A stretch of 64,000 bases of DNA, taken from positions 1 to 64,000 of the forward strand of contig JAIVFH010000077.1 of the NCBI GenBank assembly GCA_025765595.1, read 5' to 3'. The position numbers were made by a program, and so were the translations under genes. Below, one piece after another: positions 1 to 9,360 of this stretch. How positions within the stretch are numbered: the first letter of the stretch is position 1; each line of letters starts with the position of its first letter. The notes beneath the pieces are model-generated. The model did not search any database. It saw only the letters and a program-made list of their open reading frames with translations, and had not been told where the DNA came from. The DNA comes from Obelidium mucronatum (Eukaryota; Chytridiomycota; Chytridiomycetes; Chytridiales; Chytriomycetaceae).

Positions 1-24
1 AATCACAATCCTCGGATCTCTTGA

Positions 25-1032
25 TTGCACTACCGCAAACCAATTCAAGACACGATTTTGTTTTTATTTTTTCTATTAAATACATTCCTGACTGGCTTCA
101 TTTCATCAAGCGACTTGACGACAAGCCTTTCAAACCAACTTCTGCAACAAAAGAGTAGTCGTTTTTTCACATCAAGCTTAAACAAGACATTGGATATTGT
201 CGTCGCGCATTACAATGAAGATATCAACAAACTTGCCAAGACATTAGACAAGATCAAAACGAGCCCCATCCTCGCCAACAAGACCGTAAACACGTACATA
301 TATTCGAAAAAGGCACTTTACGAAACCGAGCTGAAACATCTTAAGAACATGACTGGCGCTCTAGAAGTGATTGTATTAGAAAACGTGGGGCGAGAAACCC
401 ATACATATCTGACACATATCGCAAGAAGATATGATACTTTGGCTGATCATACTCTCTATATGCAAAGTAATTTTATAATTCGGTAGCTTGAGACTTGGCG
501 ATTAATCTTTGTGTTTTCTAGGTGACCCACACCATGTGACAGCATTCATGAATCGATTTGAGAAGCAATTTTCGATTGATACTGGGTTTCTTCCTTTGGG
601 TCCGGTTGGCGTAATGCCGTTTTCAGACTTTGAGCACTTGAAGGAACTATTTGTTCTTGTTTTGGGGGAGTTTCCGCCACAGAACCAATTTACATACACA
701 TGGTAATAAGAAGATTCATTCGAAGACAATTGGTTGCGTTCTTACAGTTTGTCACCAGGAACGGCCAATTTCTAACGAGCAAGGAAACAACCCACAAAAC
801 ATCCCTTCAAACATATCGATATCTTGAGTCTCTCCTTTCTGCGCCACAAGGTCACTTTATTCACGAAGAAAAGAAGGATTTTAAGCAGGACTCATCACCC
901 AGCGATCCAATATTTGGCCATTCGATGGAACGTGCAATGCCGATTCTTTTTCATTGTTGGGAGCCAGCCGTACTTGCCGATACGTGTGATGCAGAAGGCG
1001 AAAAGCCGTGTCAGTGCAAGGATAATAATTAG
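25..1032 (+). CDS. DUF3431 family protein, 5' end missing
   Basis: Three coding exons are visible (25..466, 522..702, 759..1032), joined by introns of 55 nt (467..521, GTAATT..CTAG) and 56 nt (703..758, GTAATA..CCAG). Splicing gives the continuous junctions MQ-S-DPHH and TYTW-NGQF. The conserved pieces of DUF3431, a fungal family of unknown function, are present in order: LDIVVAHYNED, LENVGRETHTYL, YMQSDPHH, LPLGPVG and a C-terminal RYLESLL. A hydrophobic stretch near the start (TILFLFFLLNTFLTGFI) looks like a signal anchor, suggesting a secretory-pathway protein. The frame has a stop at 22-24 and no early ATG, so the start codon must lie in an exon upstream of the window. Function is unknown. 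Confidence 0.85.
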
Positions 1033-1561
1033 TTCAATAAAATGGATCCTTAGCACTCAACAATAATCCATTTGAGTGGAAATGCCAAAAAATACAGTAC
1101 CTACTTTATTCACACTGCACAAACAGATATCAACCTCCGTCGCCAAATTACTTGATTTGATGGACCGAGGCCGCAATAACGTCGACAGAACGAAAACGCG
1201 TCAAACAAGCTAGCTTCTGTATAATTATATAAAACAACAACTGGGAAGTGAAAGAGCAAACAGAAAAATTTATAGCGTAAGTCGTTAAATACATTTGTGA
1301 TATCGCTCAAAGACAGAATTAGACCAAAGCCCAACCAATCCGCAAGACCGAAGCCTTGATGAGCAAAATCATCCCGAAGGTGCGAACCAATGCAAGACCG
1401 AAGCCCACTCATTCAGACCGAAGCCTTCATAAGGTGCATTGAGCAACCAAGCCAACGACCGAAGCCTATGACTTGGGGGATCGCATATTTGCTCATATTT
1501 GTTGTTATTCCTCTTTTTGTAATACATTTGATTTGCTGTCAAACGTCAAACACACAAAATA
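1033..1561. other. Intergenic region with an 11-mer repeat cluster
   Basis: No gene is supported here. The right half holds five copies of GACCGAAGCC(C/T) or a one-base variant at about 1322, 1346, 1396, 1416 and 1457, all in the same orientation and upstream of the ATG at 1562. A small reading frame near 1390-1581 has no support as a gene. Confidence 0.5.
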
Positions 1562-3657
1562 ATGACCAACAAAACAGTTGAATTCACAATCACGTACTTT
1601 AGGAGCACATTGCGGGATGATATTGCTCTACTTCATTGGCTTGAGCTCCTTCGCTCAAAGCATGGCAAGACATACGCTGGTTTGGCTGAAAAGGAACTCC
1701 TCAGCTATTTCACAAACGGTTATTTTTGCCACTACAAGCGGAAATATACCTTTCAGCCTCTTGAAAAAGATGTACGTTGTATATGGCTGATGATTCAAAA
1801 TTAAACGCGTTTAGCTCTTCCACGAGAGACTTTCATGTTTCAAAATACAACGAGACCTCATATTGTCGATTGAATCGTATCTAATAAGACCCGCTTTTGA
1901 TGCTGCGGCGCATGAAATAGCCAATAGCTTCAAAGAGGTTCGCTTAATGACCGTGTAGCAGGGTAAAACTGAATACAGAGTAAGCCAAGCTCACCATCAA
2001 TTAGTGCTGCTTCGGCGCCTAAAATTTCTCTTGAAGATGAATGTCCGCAAGATATCGCAGGTAAATTGAAGCCCTTGAATGTGCGACGCTGATCATCACA
2101 TTCAGGGTCAAATCCCAAAAATAGTCTAACGCGAAAGCACTGTGATCTCGGTGAATCTGATGACGAATCTTTCTGTCCAGATGAGAAAGTTAGAGAGTTT
2201 AATTTGTGCTTTAGTGCTAAGAAAAACTTGTAGACTGTTTCGTCAAGTCGGAACACACCTCAATATTTGAATATATATTCACGCAGAAATAAATCGGCAG
2301 ATCTGAAATTGCCTTCTGGCGCTATTTTTGAAGAGAAACTGGAAGCGCTCATGTTACATAATGACACGAACGAAAGGTAATGGTTGCGTTTGGGTTAACT
2401 AACTAAACATGATTTTCTAGACCAGAGCACTCCTGGATTTTTGATACAGCTGATGAATTTTCCATGGCATTCTTTTGTGAACAGGATCAATTCGAGTTGA
2501 GAAGAATTTGGAAGTCGCAAAGATCAAGGTTTAATGCTTTTCCTTATATAAACCGATTTTGGTCTAATTTATATTCTCAGTGATTTGATTTTTGCAAACG
2601 ATGATGTATTCGATGGTCCAGATTATAACAGCTGTTTCCAGGAGATTGCCGAAATAAAGAAGGTTTGGCCATTTTCCTTGATGCTTCACGAAACTAATTT
2701 GCTTGCCGCAGTTGTTTGATGATGGATTTGACTGTGAAGATGTTTATTTGCATCTTCTTCAACTTCCTTTACTTCGAGAAGGGGAAGTGCCGGCCAAACG
2801 GTACAAAATGACAATAGAACTAAGGACAGCCTTCATATCAATGTAATATGTTTGAACTTAATTCAGTTCATGCAAATAATTTATTAAATAAGCCATCTAT
2901 AGTCTTAAGTTTTGGAAGGATAACAAGAAAGTTGAATCTGAGGCAGATTACTTTCGAAAAATGTGGAATCTGATATTTGCAATTGCCCCAGCCGCAATTG
3001 AAACAATATCATCGGAGACATCCATGAAAGCGTCGAAGTATCGAAAACTGTGTAATGAAGCGAAATTGAATATTCGAGCGCTTCAGACAGATGTTTCTTG
3101 GCAAACGCGCACTGGAATTACCCTGGCATGGGCGGAAGGAAAGAAAGAAGGGTCGACGGAAAACCACAAAGAAGGCGACAATGCACATCTGAAATTGCTC
3201 AAAGGAGCAAAGGACTGTTGCGATTTTATTATCTTAAACCACAAGCACAAGGTCGAGGTCTTTTCAGTTACATTATTGGGTAAGTTCAAGTTAATCTATC
3301 GGGTTTGGAAAAGTACTGGCTTAAACAGTGTCAGGCAATGAGTTTAAGCTTCTTTCATCCACCAAATTGAACTCGGGTGCTTCTTTGTGCGGAACAGTCT
3401 TCTGCCATCATTTTCCAACCAATTTCGACGGAATTCTGCTTCTGCTTGATCTAATGAAAGATTTCCTCAAGTTTTTGGTCAGTGGCCTACATAACTGCAT
3501 CAATATTTTGATAATATATTATCCTCAGGCTTCGATGGAAAAAATTGGCCGCACTATCTATACACCGTGTAATATTCCTGTTTTGAAGACTGCGACTCAG
3601 ATGCAAACATTTACAACCCCTCGAAAGAGTTTTAAAATCCATTTCGAAGATATCTAG
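1562..3657 (+). CDS. Hypothetical protein, 11 exons
   Basis: Eleven exons can be joined without a stop: 1562..1771, 1815..1937, 1979..2060, 2106..2229, 2287..2376, 2421..2528, 2581..2662, 2712..2842, 2903..3279, 3335..3477 and 3529..3657. The ten introns are all 41-60 nt and GT-AG; none of the single frames is long, so the gene is invisible without splicing. The C-terminal half (ESEADYFRKMW, then YRKLCNEAKLNIR, then a segment beginning NAHLKLLKGAKDCCDFI) resembles, as I recall it, a lineage-specific family expanded in early-diverging fungi whose members contain SEADY...W and KLxxxGKDxxD signatures. No catalytic motif is recognised and the function is unknown. The last intron (3478..3528, 51 nt) is a multiple of three and could be retained without a stop. 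Confidence 0.75.
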
Positions 3658-3864
3658 GGCAAAGAGTTATCGTGAATAAAAGACATATCAATTGGAATAA
3701 CAGTATCATGCTTGTCAAGTTACCTTAAGTATTATTTTAGTGCCATCCGTGACATTCAAATTTATTCTGACATATCGTGCTACTTCTTCCTGATACAAAG
3801 ATTACGTGGTTTATTTAAGTCTCATGTACACGATAATAACAGACGTAAAAACATTCTCCAAACA

Positions 3865-4871
3865 ATGTCAGGCAACTTAATCTTCAACAATGCGACCAAA
3901 GTGCTTTCACAACTACAACTGGATCTCGATCAAATGCAAGGACAAGTGGAATCTGGATCAACATACTGCGCATCTTCTGGTCAGCTGAGCCCTTCTTTAT
4001 AACTGCCAATATGAGTGCCTGACACCCTGACAACAGGCCAGATTCATTCCAACCTCGAAACACTGCGACAATCTGCAAAGGATCTATCTGACGTTGCAAA
4101 GCGAGAAATAACAACAGTCAAACGAGAGAAGGCGCTATCGTAAGACCTTTTTTTTTGGAAACCGTTTCGGCACTTTGTGCTAAGGATCACCTATAACCGG
4201 GAACCGAATCGATTGTAAAGACGAGCGAATCAGATGCAAGCTGACTACCAAAGTTTAAAGTTGAAATACGACGATTTGAGGAAGCGTATGTCTGACTTGG
4301 TGAGTGTGAGGGTGAGGTGAAACGTGGAGGACGGGATTTAACATTGGAGTAGGCTGCTGAAAAAGAACGATCTGAACTAATGGGAGGAATAGGGGCTGGG
4401 GGATTGGGACGTCGAGCAGCGGCAGGATCAAAGAATGTAAGCGCATAGCAGTAGTCCCGCATTTGAGTTCTCACTAATTATGCAGTCGGGAGAGGCGTCA
4501 CTTACAGATACATCGACTATTCTCATGATGGATGGATTGTTGAAGGAAAATGAAGTCTTGACGGCATCAGAAGGACGTATTGATGAGTTTATCCAAATGG
4601 GAAGGGGTGCATTGACAGAACTATATGAACAGCGACAAATATTGAAGGTATGGCATATCAGATACACCAATACGATTGCACATTAACCTATCAAAACATC
4701 AAGTCGACGCAAAAGCGAATGTACGATATCGCAACCAGTCTTGGACTCTCATCCACCGTAATCAAATATATCGAAAAGAGAGCAGTTCAAGATCGATGGA
4801 TCCTATTCGGTGGAATGTTTGTTACAGTATTGCTCATGTGGGCAATTGTTCACTTCTTTGGGAAGAAATAA
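3865..4871 (+). CDS. BOS1: Golgi Qb-SNARE Bos1/membrin
   Basis: Six exons (3865..3979, 4037..4139, 4221..4299, 4353..4436, 4486..4647, 4704..4871) total 711 nt and encode 236 residues. The product is the membrin/GOS28-type Qb-SNARE of ER-to-Golgi vesicle fusion. An N-terminal helical region (LSQLQLDLDQMQGQ, LRQSAKDLSDVAK) is followed by the SNARE helix with EQRQILK at the likely zero layer, then STQKRMYDIATSLGLS and the pre-membrane IEKRAVQDRW, as in GOSR2/Bos1. A single C-terminal membrane anchor (FGGMFVTVLLMWAIVHFF) ends in a lysine pair. The start is the first ATG in frame, just upstream of the conserved N-terminal helix. Confidence 0.93.
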
Positions 4872-4945
4872 ACTCTTTATTGGCATGAAGTCAAGCGATT
4901 CAAATCAAACACGTGAACCATTAGAGCGAAAGTAAAGCAACCGTA

Positions 4946-6429
4946 TCACATCAAAATTTCTGTAGCTTTTTGCAATTTACTTGCGGAAAAATCGTTGGAT
5001 ACCATGGCGCGCGTCTGGGAAACAACCGAATGCGCTCGAGCGTTCATTTTCTCAATCATTGTAACAGCGTCGCTCTTGTTTTTACGAACTGAAACCAACA
5101 CAAGAAGTCAGTTGCCCAAAAGCAAAAAAACACAAAATGTCACTTACACGCAGCCTCAGCATCAATATGGAACTGACGAAATAATTCGCGCTTGCTTGAT
5201 GTCAACGCTTCAAACTCAGAAATTGACTTGTTGAACTCATCACACATGGTAGCGTCATTCTTGCGCACATTCACAACGAGTGGTTCTAAACAGAAGTTAC
5301 TTTTAAAGGAAAGCTGCCGCCGTACTCTGCTATCTCACTTTGCTTTTTAAGAATCGCTATATTTTCGTCACACAGCGCTTGCATTTGGAAGGCCCTGGAA
5401 CACCGTCAGTTAGATTCAGCCTCAACAATTAATTATCTTACAACTTCTCATCAAAGTCGTCAAAGTAACCGTCAGCCTTAGGGAAGCACGATTATTAAAT
5501 CCAACAAAAACGTGACTTTTGCTGACCTTTTCAATCATGGACAATAATTGTTCGGAAATTTTGGTTCTCGAAATCATTTGTAAGCTTGCGGTCCCTGCTC
5601 ACTGGATGTTTCACTTCTGTGTGCGAAACATTCATTTTCTTTCTCGCGCTTAAACTCAATGCTGCAGTCTTTTTTCCAACTGATTTCTTGGAAGTGGCGA
5701 GCTTGTCGGCATATTCTTCCTCGCTTTCAGAAGCAGCAGGGTCGTCGAAATGGTACTCCTGCTGCTGTTGGTGACTTTGAAATGGCAGCCAGTAAGTTAT
5801 TAATACATGTAATGCGTGAAGTACTGAGGTACTCACCGAAGACCCCGCTTTTGATTTTCCTGAAAAGTACCAAGTTCAAAGTTGTCTTCATTCATCTGAT
5901 CTGCGACGATTGTCTTGTCTGGATCTTCATCTTTGCCCTCCTCGTTAAAGAGTGAATAATCTTGAGAAGAGTCGAAGTTATCCGACTGGGGAGTAGAAGT
6001 AGCAGGGCGAGCTATTGCTTTTGTAGTTTTCTGTCTCTTGGTTTGGGGTTTGGTTTGTTGCATATCCTCATCGTCCGATGAGAAGAAGTATTCTGGATTG
6101 CTCGGCATTAACGGAGATCCCACTTCGCCATCGCTTTCATAGAACGGGTTGCTTTCAAGCGGAAGTTTCTTTGAAGGTCGAATTGTTTCATGCGTCTTGT
6201 TCTCAAGTGAGTCAATGGATACGACAACCTGTTTCGCTTTTTTCTGACGCGTCTTGCGCGATGATACTTCTGCGAGAAAGAATAAATTCACAGGTTAGAG
6301 TTATGAGTATGTATTAGTAGTGTTGGCCCAACCTGAGACTGTGTTATTGGGTGCTGCTTGGGTCGGTTTCACCATCTTGGACTCAGGCTGTTTAAGCGGC
6401 TTCGTTGTCGCTTTCTTCTTTTGGGCCAT
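4946..6429 (-). CDS. Basic/acidic, probably nuclear coiled-coil protein
   Basis: Seven exons on the minus strand (6333..6429, 5837..6269, 5543..5774, 5442..5476, 5339..5394, 5148..5285, 4946..5088) sum to 1134 nt, giving 377 residues. The N-terminus is lysine-rich (MAQKKKATTKPLK, SRKTRQKKAKQ) and is followed by alternating acidic patches (FFSSDDEDM, SESEEEYADK) and basic ones (KRQKTTK, SARKK), which suggests a nuclear protein. The last 120 residues (from DGYFDDFDEK onward) are predicted helical with heptad-like spacing. I do not recognise the family; a chromosome-axis or kinetochore role is conceivable but unsupported. The donor of the third intron (GTCCAT) is weak, so that boundary is the least certain. 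Confidence 0.7.
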
Positions 6430-6701
6430 CGACAAAGCTTTCTTTCCTGAGAGTGAGAGGGTGAACAGTGAGTGTGTTAGACAGGCAAAGGACCGAAACC
6501 AAGACTAACCTGGTCCTGGTTTCGCGACCTGCGCTTCAAAATCATACGCGTCTTTGTCTGATTGTCAAAGAAAGTGAAATAATTTAAGCAGCGATTGAAT
6601 TTTTTGGCTTTGCGGGTACCTTGATTCATGTTGAAATGAATATGTTTCTTAAAACTTAAATACGCCAGAAGAATATCAAGAATTTCGCAATGCCTTCTCA
6701 T

Positions 6702-8079
6702 TCAAAACAATCGCCAAATGGAGTCCTTACTCGTTCCTCTTTTAAATGAAGCATATCGCTGACACAGGTAATACTCAATCGCAAGTCCAACAACATACCA
6801 AAACCAAAACACACCATCGCCATACCTCTCCTTGGGCATAAGACCCAATCCCCCCAACACAGTTCCCATCGTCCAGTAAACAGCGAAATGAGACACGTAA
6901 AAAAAGAGCGAGCATCCTCCGAAGACCATTAGCACACCCTTGTCCGTATTCACTGTTGGGTTGGCAAAAAATAGAAGTCCCAGCAAGAGTTGGTTTACTC
7001 CCACCGTTATGAGTGTATACACCACAGAAGGAGGGTACTTGACATTATTGAAGAAGGATATGAAAGACGCTTGAACCGGCGGAACAACCAATTGTGGGTT
7101 GATGGATGTCCAAGATACACCATAACGTAACGGAATAGCAACACTGATCATAGAGATTCCACACAAAAAATTGAATAAACCTAGTTGTTGCGAATCCCAT
7201 TTCAAGAGCTTTGAGGCGCGGCCGATTCCGACTCCCCATAATGTATGTGCAAGCCAGGGAATTGGAGGATATACAGAAAGCATTGGATAAGGTGAGGACG
7301 GTGATGCTTTCGGAAGAAACCAAAACAGGTACCAGAAGTCAAAATTCTTGGAGGCATCTTCTGGTAGCGGTATCCACAAAGAAGGCAATATTGTCAAAAT
7401 GGCTGGAAACACAAAATAGACAACTGAAGTTAGACCAACTGACTCTTCAAAATACGCAAATACTGATGCCAGAAAGATATTGACTCCGAGAGCAAAAAGG
7501 ACCGATGTTGCAAAGACATAATGGGTTAAGTGCATTTCAGAGCGGAATGGAATCATCATGATATCGTTCAACATAATGAGAACGAGACCACGCAGAGCAA
7601 AATGCTTGAATATATCTATCCACGACCAACCACTCTTTCTCCGAGATTCTGAGCTCGTGTATCAGTCCTTTCTTCTACCGTTATTTTGAACTCTCACCAA
7701 TGAATAACGCGACACCCCATCCCATCAGCATAAAGAATCCAGGTGCGCAAAACGATGTCACAAAGCGGGATAGGAAGTGCAGACTATTGCCCTTGTAATT
7801 TGGCATTTCATACCACTGTTCATGAGGGTACGCAAAATTTGAAAGGAACTCCTTCGCGTCTAAGATAGAGAAATCTAAACACGTCAAAACTTATGGCCTG
7901 GCTATTTCAAACTTTCCTCACGGTCAATGGCCATGAACACCATCAGAACTCCGCGTACAAGGTCCAACGCAGCTAATTTTACTCATGTGAGACTTAATTA
8001 AAGCGAAAAATCTTTTACCTAGTCGGATGGGCTGACTGAAGGAAGTTGTGGATGCCAATAACGGCGTTTGTTCTTGCAT
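6702..8079 (-). CDS. DUF1624 / HGSNAT-like multispanning acyltransferase
   Basis: Four exons (8019..8079, 7922..7972, 7698..7874, 6702..7648) total 1236 nt, encoding 411 residues. The order of motifs matches DUF1624, the domain of heparan-alpha-glucosaminide N-acetyltransferase: AALDLVRGVLMVFMAIDH in the first helix, RFVTSFCAPGFFMLMGWG in the second, then a basic loop (ESRRKSGWSWIDIFKHFALRG) and LIMLNDIMMIP. About nine to ten hydrophobic segments follow. The family moves acyl groups across a membrane; the substrate here cannot be read from sequence. Splicing recreates the catalytic-type AIDH motif across the second intron, which supports the model. Confidence 0.85.
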
Positions 8080-8332
8080 GGTTGAATTCCAAAAATAGAA
8101 ACTGAAATTTGGGATACCATGCAAGATCCGTAGCAATTCTTACTTACCATTAAAATCCTGATTTTTGTTATACAGTCTTCTTCTCAACAGAAAGAGTGGA
8201 AAATGTTGGGAAAAGGAGTAGGACGTAATGATTAAGCGTGTTTTATTGCTTCGATACGGATATGCACTTCTATAAATACAAAATGATGCCTGCATTGGAA
8301 GGATGCTTTGATGCGATGGCTGTTCAGAGTTC

Positions 8333-8551
8333 TCAGATGTGTTGGTTGTTGAGGAACCAGTTTGGCATTGTAGCAAAGAAGAGGGGAGTTTGGGCCTTTT
8401 TACTGGTTGAGGACGCAGCCACAGAACCGTTAATGGAAGGAGGAGCCTGACGGATGGATTCAGAGGACTTGGCGGCTTTCAAAGAGAGGGACTTGGAAAT
8501 CTTTACGTTCATGGCTGGGTCAGCGAAGGTGTTCAAGTCGAAGGCAGGCAT
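8333..8551 (-). CDS. Small protein of a divergent pair (copy A)
   Basis: A 72-residue protein starts at MPAFDLNTFADPAMN. Its N-terminal half lines up with the 73-residue protein encoded on the other strand at 9000..9221: MPAFDLNTFADPAMNV against MQALNFATLLQDPAINI, then a Lys/Ser/Ala-rich tail. The ATG was chosen over an in-frame upstream codon because the similarity begins there and a TATA box lies about 60 nt upstream. No signal peptide or known domain is seen. The C-terminal residues after SSTSKK do not match the partner and may reflect an unseen intron. Confidence 0.6.
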   Translation of the reverse strand: MPAFDLNTFADPAMNVKISKSLSLKAAKSSESIRQAPPSINGSVAASSTSKKAQTPLFFATMPNWFLNNQHI

Positions 8552-8611
8552 ATCAAGATTCTGTGTGTTGAAGTACTTTTTTTTTGAATGCAGTTGGGAC
8601 GCTCCTGCCCC

Positions 8612-8619
8612 TTTATATA
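8612..8619 (-). promoter_or_regulatory. TATA box of copy A
   Basis: The minus strand reads CTATATAAAGGGG here, a strong TATA element, about 60 nt upstream of the start codon at 8551. Confidence 0.6.
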
Positions 8620-8925
8620 GTTTTTCGGAGAGCCGTTCCGCTATTCCTTCGCTATATGTCAACCCTAATTTATAATTCTTACCCTAAATTCCAAACCACC
8701 AAGTACCCGTGCCTGACACCAGTTTACACCCATTCAACAAAAGTGTTTTAGTATACATCAAATGAAGGTAATAGAGACATCTGTCAGGAGGTTCCATTCT
8801 TCAAATATCAGTGCAATATAAATTTCAAATATCAGGGCATATATAAATTAGGGTTTCTCTGAAAATCGTGGCGGCTATTTTTGAAATCATGGGCTACAGC
8901 CTCCCACGCTTTTCCATCTGTTACT

Positions 8926-8934
8926 TATAAAAAG
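8926..8934 (+). promoter_or_regulatory. TATA box of copy B
   Basis: TATAAAAAG lies about 70 nt upstream of the ATG at 9000. Confidence 0.55.
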
Positions 8935-8999
8935 AACGATATACAGCCAGGAAGGAGAAAAACCAAAAAAAAACAACAAGCACCAACTTCCGAACGAAA

Positions 9000-9221
9000 A
9001 TGCAAGCCTTGAATTTTGCCACACTTCTCCAAGACCCAGCCATCAACATCCAAGTGGCAAAGAAGCTCAACGAAAACATTATGCAAAAACAGGCGGAGTC
9101 CCTTAAGTCCACTTCTTCTTCACGAGCCCCTTCTGTCGCCATGTCGTCCGCGTCATCGACAACAAGCAAACACAGCCTTGAGCCAATCGTCTGTCAGTCA
9201 ATGAACTCCATCTACATCTAG
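9000..9221 (+). CDS. Small protein of a divergent pair (copy B)
   Basis: An intronless 73-residue protein, MQALNFATLLQDPAINI followed by a Lys/Gln-rich helix (VAKKLNENIMQKQ) and a Ser/Thr/Ala-rich tail. It is related to the protein on the opposite strand at 8333..8551 and has its own TATA box. No known domain or export signal is visible. The strong promoter signature suggests a short abundant transcript, which is inference. Confidence 0.6.
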   Translation: MQALNFATLLQDPAINIQVAKKLNENIMQKQAESLKSTSSSRAPSVAMSSASSTTSKHSLEPIVCQSMNSIYI

Positions 9222-9360
9222 AAAACTAGAAGCCTTGCCCCAAGTTTGCAAAACCGTCTCAAAAAGCAGAGCAGCAACACTGTCACTATTATTTGCCTGT
9301 GATTAAGATGCCAAGATATGAAGATATCAATCTTATTGAGAATTAGTGATGTAAATAAAT

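Larger units (their letters stand above)
8552..8999. other. Shared promoter region of the small divergent pair
   Basis: This stretch separates two oppositely transcribed related small genes. It contains a TATA element facing each gene and two near-identical 15-nt fragments (TCAAATATCAGTGCA and TCAAATATCAGGGCA, about 8796-8840). No gene is supported inside. Confidence 0.5.

Noticed and set aside
1110..1412. 100-codon minus-strand ORF over the 11-mer cluster
   Set aside because: It is a by-product of the repeats and has no recognisable domain, promoter or splice continuity.
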